Shown here: positions 34,279-44,923 of the stretch, in pieces
Layout: each line of letters begins with the position of its first letter
How positions within the stretch are numbered: position 1 is the stretch's first letter
From: Lactarius indigo
Taxonomy: Eukaryota > Basidiomycota > Agaricomycetes > Russulales > Russulaceae
Assembly: GCA_025766275.1 (NCBI GenBank)
Contig: JAFKAC010000019.1
Location: 62,001 to 126,000 of the forward strand
Reading direction: 5' to 3'
DNA length: 64,000 bases
Program-made: the position numbers and the translations under genes
Notes under the pieces: generated by a model
Told to the model about the DNA's origin: nothing
The model's input: only the letters and a program-made list of their open reading frames with translations
The model's database searches: none

Positions 34279-36438
34279 CTATGCAGCAGCCTTTGCGTTG
34301 CGCTTTGATTTGCGCTGGAGAACATTAGCCACAATATATATTGACATATGTGTGACTTACCTCGTTGACGATGCTCTCGATGTCCTCTTTAGAGGGCTGT
34401 TCCGACTTCGGCGCTCCCGCAATTGCCTTGATAAGGTCTGTGAAAACATATTAGCAAAGAGGGGAAGGAAGGGGAGGAGGGGAGGAGAGGCGACGTACCT
34501 CTTCTCGTAGGCCGCTTCCCTTGCGACTCGATCTCGTGCTCATCGACCCACTGCATGAGCTCGTCACGCTGAAGGTCTTGGAGGTGTGAGTGGGACTCGT
34601 TGTCGTCGGCCGAGCCCTAAAATAAATGAATCATCAGCGATATGCGGCGGCAATGGAAGACATACCTCAGACGACGAGGTCGCCTTTCCACCCGGATCCT
34701 GGGCGCCCCATCTTGGGCTCTTGTGCCTGGGGTCGTCCTCAGCAGGGCTCGCCGAACGCGACTTGAGTTGTGACTGAGTAGCCACGTCATCGTCCGTTGT
34801 CACGGAACGGGTGTCCTTGGCTTTGGCTGCCCGTGTCGACAAGGCCTTGGCACGTGACGTTGTGTTGGAACGCGACGATTTGGGGGAGGGAGGTTCAGGA
34901 GTTGAGGTCTGGAAAGGGGTGACGCATGGCGACTGTGAGAAGGAACAGTACTCACCGGCTGGGAGGCCGCGCCAGGTCGAACGAGAGACATAAAAGCCGG
35001 GCGAGGGGAAGGAGGTTGGCAACCTACAAAGTAATTAGGTCAGTAGGTCAGGCTGTAAATGCGAATATTCTCGCTCACCTGTATCGGGACCTACTGACGT
35101 CCCACTGGTACCCTCGTCGGATTTTGAGCGTTTCCCAGTTCGCCGTGGAGGGCTGAGATCGCGCCTACGCTTAGCCTTGGGGCCAGCCTTGCTCGATGAC
35201 TCTGGCTCTGAGGGTGGCCGTACGGAAGTTACACGGGGACGAGGATGGGGGGACTTGAAAGAGGCGCGACGAGGGGACAGCTGTGAAAGGCGGGAAGGGG
35301 CAACACTGGAAGAAGCGGGAGAGCGCGAAGTGGGAGAGGGGGAAGGTAAGGCGCGGGAAGAAGTACTGACGCGGCTGGAAGGAGGGATGCAGGAAGATTC
35401 CACGATGCTAGGAGTCGATGGACGGGGAGGTACAGAATGTGAGCGGTTCGAAGGGCGATCCATCACCGACCCGAGGACTATATCGGCCTTCCAGTTGGCG
35501 CTGCACAGTGAGAGGAGGGGAGCCAAACGTTCGAGTGCTTCAACGGCTTGAGCCCACTCGCCGGAAAAGTTGTGCTTGAGGAACCCTTTCTTGCGCATCT
35601 TGTCGGCAACGGCGCGGGGATCGTGCCTCAGTGGCTCCAGGTGGGTGCAAACAATGGTCAGCGCGGTTTGGCGGATCGTTTTCCACTCCCCGTCTGAGAG
35701 CATCCTCCCGTCCTCGTGTCGAACCGCGCGTCGCATGGGGGGTCGGGACGTATTGCCAACAGAAACGCCGACACCGGGATCGTTCTTGCAATCGTCCCAC
35801 GTCCAGATGACGGAGTGCGGATAGCAATCCGGGCGGGTTGACGGACGAGGGGAAGGTAAAGGGAGCCGTGGCAGTGGAGCGCCAGAGGCAACTTGCGAGG
35901 CCGACTCGCTCGGACGCAAAGACGAAGCGGCCGAGCTAACGGCTGGAGCTGACGATGTAAAAAAAAAAGATTAATTGTACGATTACGACGATAAAAAAAA
36001 AAGGCACTTACAGCTTGTCGCCATCGGGCGCAGGGACGAAGCGAATGAGCTGGCGACTGTAGCTAGAGAAGGATGAGGAAAGGATGAGTAAAAAAATATA
36101 TAAAAAAAGACAAAACGCGACTCACGATTCGCCGACAAAGTACTTTGTCGCAGGCTGAGAAGTTCTTGAAGGTGGCCAACCATATTGACGTATTTCATGA
36201 ACTCCGGGTTGTGCGTGAGTTCGTCGTGAGTCAGGCGGGCGATGATGTTGATGGGGAGGCCGGAAGGTTGAGAAATCTGAGAGAAAAGAGAGACAGGTGT
36301 CGCAGCGGACGACTGGGTACTTGCGGTCGCAGAAAACATCGCGCTCAGGGGGCGAGACTGAGTCGCCGACAAGTCCTCCTCGTCCATCTCATCGAAGTCT
36401 AAAAGAGGCTCGTCAAGATCATCCAGAATAGTCGACAT
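34279..36438 (-). CDS. DNA-2 accessory protein, 591 aa, 8 exons, unknown function
   Basis: Exons (minus): 36438-36126, 36062-36012, 35948-35079, 35023-34956, 34908-34666, 34616-34499, 34437-34361, 34314-34279. All seven introns (46-63 bp) are GT-AG and all phases agree, giving 1,776 nt. The acceptor at 36063 could instead be 6 bp further in. The N-terminus is acidic (ILDDLDEPLLDFDEMDEED), then a helical stretch HNPEFMKYVNMVGHLQELL. A folded-looking block at about 165-285 contains VIWTWDD, LSDGEWKTIRQTAL, FLKHNFSGEWAQAVEALERL and LCSANWKADIVLGS. A long Ser/Pro/Arg-rich region with KAKRRRD and TGKRSKS (nuclear-signal-like) follows, and a basic C-terminus. No named domain is recognised. Divergent pairing with a transposase suggests a TNPA-like DNA-binding partner, which is inference. 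Confidence 0.8.
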
Positions 36439-36753
36439 GCAAGAAAAATAGATGGGAAGGGAAGATGGAAGAAGATGGGAATGAGAGGAAGAGGGAAGAG
36501 GGAAGAGGAAATGGGGAAGGAAGGAACGCGGAAGGTGGAGAGGACGAATGACCGAACGAACAAGCGAGGGAAAAATAAAAACATAAGTCAATATGAACGT
36601 AAGTCAATATGTTCGCTTGCTCCTGCCCTGACAAATCGCGGCACGGCTGGCCCAGGGCTTCAAAGACTCGAAACTCGCAACTTGTTATCTATAGTCCATC
36701 AGCAGATAGTTTTTGTGCTACCAGGCCTGTATATACACCTTCCCACAACAACA
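36439..36753. promoter_or_regulatory. Divergent promoter region of the two DNA-2 genes
   Basis: 315 bp separate the two start codons. The left half is purine-rich on the plus strand (GGAAG/GAGGAA runs, i.e. a pyrimidine tract upstream of the minus-strand gene). A TATATA lies at 36731-36736, about 20 bp before the transposase ATG, too close for a standard TATA start. Shared control of both genes is an inference from spacing. Confidence 0.5.
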
Positions 36754-39700
36754 ATGGCACCAATAGTTAAATATATTTGCCCATGCTTCAAGTGCACCTC
36801 AAATAAGGAGCTTTCCAAGAGGACTATCAGGATTCACTCCAAGGAAAACCTAAAGCATCTATATAATCTGATAGCTTCTGGTGCACCTCAGGACACTGTG
36901 AACTTTGTCCAGAGCTGTCAACACCAGCTTTCAGAGCTGCTTGGCAGCCTGGTTGAGGAGTCACAGTTATCCAGGCAACTTGGATCTCTTTATTCAGATG
37001 GTGAGCACTTATTTTTTATGCTCCCAATTAATACTGATCTACTTAGATCTAGCTATTGCCCCTACTAGTTCACCCCCATTTCCAGAGGGGAGGATGGTCA
37101 ATGATGATGCTATGATGGTTGATGATGATTGTAAGTAATTTACTGTGAACTTATGATATCTTTGTCCTAATGCCAGCATAGACACCCCATTTTCCTTGCA
37201 GGAGGAGGGCTCTATGGATATACAGGAGTTGGACAATATATCAGACCAGGAGCATGAGGATGACAGCTCTGTCATCTTCAGGATTCCAGAGGAGACCTTG
37301 GATGTTGCTCCAGACCCTGGCTCTGAATCTGGCTCTAGTTCTAGTCAACTGGACTCACTGGAGGATGATGATAGTTTTTTAGCCTCTGATGAGGACTTTG
37401 CCCCTTACAAGTCCTCATATGGGCCCTCTGGTGGTAGTGGTGGTGGGAATTTGCCAGAAATTGTTGTGAAGCTTCAGAAACAGCTGTTGAAGGAATATAC
37501 ACTCCCCCCTCCTCCTATCCATGCCCCATGGCAACAGACACTATCCAGGGCACAGACCTTATCCCTCCAGCACTACCTTGCATGGATAGGGTCCAATGGC
37601 ACTGTTAAAGCATACAATGCCCATGCACAGGTACTTGGAGAGGCCACAAAGGAGGAAATCCTCAGCCTTTATAGGGTCAGAAAGCTAGCTGAAGACCTCA
37701 CTGGCCTACACCCCTCATTTATTGACATGTGCCCTAAAAGTTGCATGGCATATACTGGAGACTCTCATTCTCAATCCACCTGCTCATACAAAGACTGTGA
37801 TGAGCAGCGCTACAAACCACAGCAGAGTCCTACAGCCAGACCAAAGTCAAGGGCAACCATGCTCTATATGCCCATCACTCCCATCATTCAGGCATACTAT
37901 GCCAATGCAGAGACATCCCATGAGATGCGCCATAGGGATGAATGCTTGAAGAGGACACTAGATGTGCTTGCAAGGGGTGCTGGTGTGAAGAGGTCAGAGT
38001 TTGCCAACTCTGACAACCATATTCACCACTACACCAAATTGGGGCTATTCCATGATGAAAGAGACACTGCCCTATCAATCTCTACAGATGGTGCTCAGCT
38101 CACCATGAAAAAGCAGTCCAATATGTGGCTCCTAATTGTTGTGCTGCTCAATCTCCCACCAGAGATGTGCTACAGAGCAAGCAATGTCATTGTCCCACTT
38201 GCCATCCCAGGCCCATCAGCACCTGGGAACATTGAGTCCTTCATATATCCCCTTTTTGAAGAGATGGCAATGGCAAGTGTGGGGATGTGGACATGGGATG
38301 CTATTGACTCATCCTACTTTGTTCTGAGAGCATATCTCTGTGGTGTAAAAGGAGACATGCTTGGATCTGCCAAGTTGAGTGGGATGGCAGGACATTCAGC
38401 CCTTTATGGTGATCACTTCAGTTTGGTACAAGGTGCTCGCCCTGCCAAGGACAGAGGTGCTAGAGCCCAGTACTATCCAATCTCTCCACCTCAAAAGGAA
38501 AGATATAATCCTGGTCGCCATATTGTTGACCTGGATAACTTGCCCATGAGAGGCCAAAGACAATATTGGCAGACTATTGAAAGGCTAGAGTCTGCAAGAA
38601 CCCAAGCAGAGCTTCAAAGGACTGTAAAGGAGACAGGAATCTCACGCCTTACAATATGTGCAGCCAGTCCTACATTTTCCCATCCATCATTCTTCCCATT
38701 GGACCCCTTCCATTTATTCTATGAAAACTGCATGGTACACATCTGGGACTTGTGGGTGACCCATAGCTCCATTGATGAGAAGATACATATGGATGCAGGC
38801 ATGGCCTCAAAACTTGGTGCAGAGGTTGAAAAGGCAGTAAAGACCCTCCCTTCATCTTTCTGTGGGCCAATCAGGGACCCATACAAAAAGCGCCATAGCC
38901 AGTACAAAGTCTATGAATGGATGGCCCTCCTTCACTGGTATATTATACCAATGGCATGGGAGCTAGGCTTTGACAAGGATGTCCTCAAGAACTTTGGCCA
39001 GTTTGCAGACATTGTTGAAGCTGCAATGTCTCATTCACCAAAGTCTGATGAGGACTTAGCATCCTTACACAGTCTAATCAAGTCCTTCCTCCAGGAATTT
39101 GAGAGGCTTTATGTTGAGGATGACCCAGTCAAGGTCTCAAGATGCAGGCTGTGCATCTGGCAATTAATTCATGTCCCACACCATATCTCATGGAATGGCT
39201 CAATCAGATTTGGCTCTCAAGCTACAGTGGAGAGGGCCATTGGAGAAATTGGCCATAAAGTCAGGTCCAAGAAGGCACCCTTTGCTAATATAGCCACAAT
39301 TCTATATGAAAGGGCAAGCACCAAGGTGTTGACTTTGCAGTACCCATCCCTGGCCATTCCCCCTAAAGAAGGGAGGAAGAAGGAACACCTGTTTCAGTCA
39401 CTGCCAATCAAAAGGACTGAGATAGAAAATCCCTCAGAACATTATAACCACCTTGCTGCAATTTGTGATTTTCTTGAAGTCACTCTGGATATGGACCTCA
39501 TAATTCAGAGATGGGGAAAGTGCAATATGCCAGGAGATGTCACTTTGAGGAGCAGAATCTCTGAGAAGGGAGGTCAAGCCACAAGGTCATCTAGATATTT
39601 TGAGGCTCAAGGAGAGGAGGGGCTTATCTTTGGAGAGGCATTGGCATTTTACTTTTTGCCAGACTATGACTACAGTCTGGTGGTCTATTATGGGCTAGGA

Positions 39701-39892
39701 GAGATAAGGAATGTGCTGGGAAGATGGTGTGGAGAGTGGTCAAATGACTGCATGGTGTTGAGAACATCTAGTCTTGTTACACTGGTTGGAGTTTGGGAAT
39801 GGGAGTCAAAGGTTCATATCTTGAGAAAGCACCCAGGATTAGATATGCTTAGTTCTGAGGAGCATGGTATTGAAGAACAAGAAGAGGAGTAA
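36754..39892 (+). CDS. Tnp2-family transposase (Plavaka/CACTA-like), 1000 aa, 3 exons
   Basis: Exons 36754-37000, 37086-37130 and 37182-39892; introns are GT-AG and phases agree (3,003 nt). The start ATG (ACAATGG) opens MAPIVKYICPCFKC, the Cys-rich N-terminus usual in fungal Tnp2 proteins. Acidic Ser-rich linkers follow, then a Cys cluster at about 281-303 (CPKSC...C....C). The Tnp2 catalytic region includes SISTDGAQL (Asp400), LLNLPPEMCYR, GPSAPGNIESFIYPLFEEM, FVLRAYLCGVKGDM (Asp489), MAGHSALYG, FFPLDPFHLFYENCMVHI and HNP/HHISWNGSIRFGSQATVERAIGEIG. It should excise and insert DNA-2. No stop or frameshift. The gene is almost CpG-free: none in 37201-37800. Confidence 0.9.
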
Positions 39893-40104
39893 AGTAGTTA
39901 GATAGATGTCTCATACTTGTGCTTCATACATAAAGGGGTTGAAAAATGTCTACAATAACAGGCTTCTTGGCTATAAATGTTTGAACCATGGGAGAGATAA
40001 AGTGTTGAAGCACAATGGTATTGTGTTTCTCAAGAGAACACCAGGGAGACTTTTGTATGTATTAAGAACAATGTGATGTCAGGAGTCTGCATAACATGCA
40101 CCAA
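39893..40104. other. DNA-2 3' flank of transposase gene
   Basis: AT-rich sequence after the transposase stop with no recognisable coding potential; likely the 3' UTR. Confidence 0.45.
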
Positions 40105-40350
40105 GTCAATTGCACACATCCCCCTTGCTCATCTCCCCCACATCGATACACTCATGCCCCTTCCCCATCTCCCCCACACCTATATATATGTACCCCTTCC
40201 TCATCTCCCCAACACCTGTACACATGTCCCCCTTCCTCATCTCCCCTACTCCCATATACATGTCCCGCTTACCCAACTCCCCCACACATATACACCCCTG
40301 CCTGTTCCTCATCTCCCCCACACCTGTATGCATGTGCCCCTTCCCCATAG
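40105..40350 (+). repeat. 36-bp minisatellite (about 7 copies)
   Basis: Units of the form CCCCTTCCTCATCTCCCC followed by ACACCTATATACATGT, diverged between copies. The 36-bp period makes every frame open on both strands (PFLISPTPIYM-type repeats), which I do not regard as coding. Confidence 0.82.
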
Positions 40351-41042
40351 TGCAGAGGAAGATAGTGTCAAAGTAGTTTCTCTAGATTCTCACAAACCAG
40401 CACCTTTGTCTCACATCTGCAGGCCCTGATGGTGGATCAGGTTGAGGCCCTGTGTGCCAACTGGTGGCAGCAACAGCTCATGCTACCAGCTGCCCACTGT
40501 TGGTAGGGGCCTTGGTAGGGGCAGCAAAATGAGTGGAGTTACAATTGTTGTCTCACCTCTGTAGGCCTTAAGATGAATATGGAGTGCCAGAAGCAGCCAA
40601 TATGTAGTATTGTTGGTAGAGATGATGCTCAGATGCTAGCCATGTTAGCAGGTCTAGTGGGATGACGATCTACAGGGAGAAACAAATCAAGGTCTAGAAT
40701 TTATAAGGTAAGCTGGATGGTATTCAGCAAAGACAAGTATGACTCTCATCTTTGCTAGGATAACTACTTGATTACAGAGTTGTAACTAGAGTGCCTAGTT
40801 CATACTCAAGGACTGCTACATATTTAGAAAGGAGAAGAAAGGGAAGAGAGGAGTAGAGTGAAGAGGAAGTACTATACTAAAGTGGGGGAGGAAGAAATTT
40901 CCATATGAGAATGCTATATGATCATAGCACTTGTCATTGTGATTCCATATTGCTTAATGCTGGCTATCAGAGACTAGCTTCCTATAGTGTCTTTAGGTTT
41001 AAGGCTTACATGCACCACCTCTTCTGCTCAGTGTTTGCCCTC
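40351..41042. other. DNA-2 unique spacer
   Basis: About 690 bp between minisatellite and satellite. It contains a purine-rich stretch (40820-40890). I see no gene, RNA or repeat that I can support. Confidence 0.4.
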
Positions 41043-43450
41043 TTGTGTATTCTAGACTGGTGTCCACCTTTTGTGTTCTATAGAAAAATAAGGTCTATAT
41101 TGGTGGCTGGTGAGAAACACCTGTCAAGAGGACCTTCAAAGCTTGTTTGGCAAAACATATAGTATCTAGACTAGTGTTCACCTTCTGTGCTCTATAGAAA
41201 AATAAGGCCTATATTGGCAGCCTATGAGAAATACCTGTCAAGAGGACCTCCAAAAGCTTCTTTAGCAAGATATACAGTGTCTGGACTGGTGTTCACCTTC
41301 TGTTCTCTATAGAAATGTATTGGCACCTTATGAGAAATACCCGTCAAGAGGACCTCCAAAGCTTCTTTGGCAAGATATACAGTGCCTGGACTGGTGTTCA
41401 CCTTCTGTTCTCAATAGAAAAGTATTGGCACCTTGTGAGAAATACCTGTCAAGAGAACCTCCAAAGCTTCTTTGGCAAGATATACAGTGCCTGGACTGGT
41501 GTTCACCTTCTGTTCTCAATAGAAAAGTATTGGCACCTTGTGAGAAATACCCATCAAGAGGACCTCCAAAGCTTCTTTGGCAAGATATACAGTGCCTGGA
41601 CTGGTGTTCACCTTCTGTTCTCTATAGAAAAGTATTGGCACCTTGTGAGAAATACCCGTCAAGAGAACCTCCAAAGCTTCTTTGGCAAGATATACAGTGC
41701 CTGGACTGGTGTTCACCTTCTGTTCTCAATAGAAAAGTATTGGCACCTTGTGAGAAATACCCGTCAAGAGGACCTCCAAAGCTTCTTTGGCAAGATATAC
41801 AGTGCCTGGACTGGTGTTCACCTTCTGTTCTCAATAGAAAAGTATTGGCACCTTGTGAGAAATACCTGTCAAGAGAACCTCCAAAGCTTCTTTGGCAAGA
41901 TATACAGTGCCTGGACTGGTGTTCACCTTCTGTTCTCAATAGAAAAGTATTGGCACCTTGTGAGAAATACCCATCAAGAGGACCTCCAAAGCTTCTTTGG
42001 CAAGATATACAGTGCCTGGACTGGTGTTCACCTTCTGTTCTCTATAGAAAAGTATTGGCACCTTGTGAGAAATACCCGTCAAGAGAACCTCCAAAGCTTC
42101 TTTGGCAAGATATACAGTGCCTGGACTGGTGTTCACCTTCTGTTCTCAATAGAAAAGTATTGGCACCTTGTGAGAAATACCCGTCAAGAGGACCTCCAAA
42201 GCTTCTTTGGCAAGATATACAGTGCCTGGACTGGTGTTTACCTTCTGTTCTCAATAGAAAAGTATTGGCACCTTGTGAGAAATACCCATCAAGAGGACCT
42301 CCAAAGCTTTTTTGGCAAGATATACAGTGCCTGGACTGGTGTTTACCTTCTGTTCTCAATAGAAAAGTATTGGCACCTTGTGAGAAATACCCATCAAGAG
42401 AACCTCCAAAGCTTCTTTGGCAAGATATACAGTGCCTGGACTGGTGTTCACCTTCTGTTCTCAATAGAAAAGTATTGGCACCTTGTGAGAAATACCTGTC
42501 AAGAGGACCTCCAAAGCTTCTTTGGCAAGATATACAGTGCCTGGACTGGTGTTCACCTTCTGTTCTCTATGGAAAAGTATTGGCACCTTGTGAGAAATAC
42601 CCATCAAGAGGACCTCCAAAGCTTCTTTGGCAAGATATACAGTGCCTGGACTGGTGTTCACCTTCTGTGCTCTATAGAAAAGTATTGGCACCTTGTGAGA
42701 AATACCTGTGGTGAGAACCTCCAAAGCTTCTTTGGCAAGATATACAGTGCCTAGACTGGTGTTCACCTTCTGTTCTCTATGGAAAAGTATTGGCACCTTG
42801 TGAGAAATACCCATCAAGAGGACCTCCAAAGCTTCTTTGGCAAGATATACAGTGCCTGGACTGGTGTTCACCTTCTGTGCTCTATAGAAAAGTATTGGCA
42901 CCTTGTGAGAAATACCTGTGGTGAGAACCTCCAAAGCTTCTTTGGCAAGATATACAGTGCCTGGACTGGTGTTCACCTTCTGTGCTCTATAGAAAAGTAT
43001 TGGCACCTTGTGAGAAATACCTGTGGTGAGAACCTCCAAAGCTTCTTTGGCAAGATATACAGTGTCTGGACTGGTGTTCACCTTCTGTTCTCTATGGAAA
43101 AATAAGGTCTGTATTGGCAGCCTGTGAGAAATACCTGTTGCAAAGACCTCCAAAGCTTCTTTGGCAAGATATACAGTATCTGAACTGGTGTTTACCTTCT
43201 GTGCTCTGCAGATAAAAAAAACTGTGAGAAATACCTGTTGTGAGGACCTTCAAAGCTCTTTTGGAAAAGCATACAGTATCTAGGCTGGTGTTCACCTTCT
43301 GTGCTTTGCAGCAAAATAAGGTCTTTATTGATAGCCTTCCAGAAGTATCTGTCAAGAGGACCTCCAGAGCTTCTTCAGCAAACTATACAGTATCTGTACT
43401 GACATCCACTTTCTGTGCCGTACAACAAAATGTGTATCACGAAGGCCTCT
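41043..43450 (+). repeat. 105-bp satellite array with 420-bp higher-order unit
   Basis: About 22 tandem copies of AAGTATTGGCACCTTGTGAG...CAAAGCTTCTTTGGCAAGATATACAGTG-type units, exactly 105 bp in the core (e.g. 41421, 41526). Variants (C-CTGTCAAGAGAA, CCATCAAGAGGA, CCGTCAAGAGAA, CCGTCAAGAGGA) recur in the same order every 420 bp (41421-41840 and 41841-42260). Edge copies (41050-41320; 43090-43450) are diverged and longer, as expected if unequal exchange homogenises the centre. The 479-codon frame through the array follows from 105 being divisible by three. Confidence 0.93.
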
Positions 43451-43489
43451 AAAGCTTCTTTGTAAAACATGCAAAATCATCTTCCTCAT

Positions 43490-44660
43490 CCCCCACACTC
43501 ATGCACATCCTGCCCACACCCACACCCACACCCACACATATTCCCTTTCCCCATCCCACCCACACCCACACCCATACCCATGTTCCCCTCTCCCACCCCA
43601 TGTTCCCCACCCATATCCCCATCACATCCACACCCCACTCCCGTGTTCCCCATCCCCATCCCACCCATACCCCCACCCATACCCATGTTCCCCACACCCT
43701 GCCCCCATGTTCTCCTTACCCACCCTCATGTTCCCCTTACCCACCTCCATGTTCCCCACCCATATCCCCATCACACCCACACCCCACCCCCATCCCACCC
43801 ATACCCACACCCATACCCATGTTCCCCACACCCCACCCCCATGTTCCCCTCTCCCACCCCATGTTCCCCACCCATATCCCCATCACATCCACACCCCACC
43901 CCCATGTTCCCCATCCCCATCCCACCTATACCCACACCCATACCCATGTTCCCCACACCCCACCCCCATGTTCCCCTTACCCACCTCCATGTTCCCCACC
44001 CATATCCCCATCACACCCACACCCCACCCCCATCCCACCCATACCCACACCCATACCCATGTTCCCCACACCCCACCCCCATGTTCCCCTCTCCCACCCC
44101 ATGTTCCCCACCCATATCCCCATCACATCCACACCCCACCCCCATGTTCCCCATCCCCATCCCACCTATACCCACACCCATACCCATGTTCCCCACACCC
44201 CACCCCCATGTTCCCCTTACCCACCCTCATGTTCCCCTTACCCACCCCCATGTTCCCCACCCATATCCCCATCACACCCACACCCCACCCCCATGTTCCC
44301 CATCCCCATCCCACCTATACCCACACCCATACCCATGTTCCCCACACCCCACCCCCATGTTCCCCTTACCCACCCTCATGTTCCCCTTACCCACCCCCAT
44401 GTTCCCCACCCATATCCCCATCACACCCACACCCCACCCCCATGTTCCCCATCCCCATCCCACCCACACCCACACCCATACCCATGTTCCCCTTACCCAC
44501 CCCCATGTTCCCCACACCCCACCCCCATGTTCCCCTTACCCACCCTCATGTTCCCCTCACCCACCCCCATGTTCCCCACCCATATCCCCATCACACCCAC
44601 ACCCCACCCCCATGTTCTCCATCCCAATTCCATCTACACCCACACCCACCCTGATGTTCC
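43490..44660 (+). repeat. C-rich minisatellite with 240-bp higher-order unit
   Basis: CCCCATGTTCCCC and CCCACACCCATACCC modules with strong C strand bias. 43741 and 43981 begin the same 240-bp super-unit. Long Pro/His-rich frames (up to 408 codons) are compositional artefacts. The strand bias may promote unusual DNA structures such as i-motif or triplex; that is not shown by the sequence alone. Confidence 0.92.
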
Positions 44661-44916
44661 CAATTTTCCATAATTTATTCCCTATTTTCATTTGACTTTA
44701 ACTGACTGGCATTGACTTTGACTGACCAAGCTATGTCCTTGGATAATATCCAAGTCAAGGTTTTTTTTTTGTTATTTTTGTCTGAGTTTCAATTGATTTT
44801 TGGTTGACTAAATCTTGACTTTGTCTGACTGGTGCAAAAATCTTGACTTGTAGCTGACTTTTCCTTGACTGATGTCCTATTTTAGCGACTTCACTTGACT
44901 AATCCTTTTTACTGAG
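44661..44916. repeat. DNA-2 right subterminal AGTCA/TGACT array and terminal repeat
   Basis: Contains TTGACTTT, TGACTG and AAGTCAAG motifs and GACTGATGTCCTATTTTAGCGACTTC, a stretch also present near the left end (about 33235-33258). It ends TTTTTACTGAG at 44906-44916, the inverse of the left terminus. It is much shorter than the left array. Confidence 0.85.
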
Positions 44917-44923
44917 GATTACG
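44917..44923 (+). other. DNA-2 right target-site duplication
   Basis: GATTACG, matching 33159-33165. Confidence 0.88.

Larger units (their letters stand above)
33166..44916. mobile_element. DNA-2: 11.75-kb Tnp2-type (Plavaka/CACTA-like) DNA transposon
   Basis: The termini are CTCAGTAAAAA and its inverse TTTTTACTGAG (11 of 11), flanked by a 7-bp duplication GATTACG. In order: a subterminal AGTCA/TGACT array (33166-34175), a minus-strand 8-exon gene (34279-36438), a plus-strand Tnp2 transposase gene (36754-39892), a 36-bp minisatellite, a 105-bp satellite, a C-rich minisatellite, and a short right subterminal AGTCA array. CACTA elements normally make 2-3-bp duplications, so the 7-bp TSD is unusual for a Tnp2-bearing element. 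Both genes are open, which suggests a recent insertion. Confidence 0.88.

Noticed and set aside
34800..35156. Plus-strand open frames opposite the 8-exon gene
   Set aside because: The minus-strand exon model has seven phase-consistent GT-AG introns; the plus frames have no supporting features.
41315..42754. 479-codon open frame of 35-residue repeats as a repeat protein
   Set aside because: The frame follows from a 105-bp satellite unit lacking stops. Other frames on both strands are also open over long stretches, and no promoter, intron or independent start supports translation.
41043..43450. CRISPR-like array
   Set aside because: Units are contiguous 105-bp satellites without spacers, in a eukaryotic transposon context.
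43469..44695. Pro/His-rich frames up to 408 codons
   Set aside because: Produced by a C-rich minisatellite; several overlapping frames are equally long.
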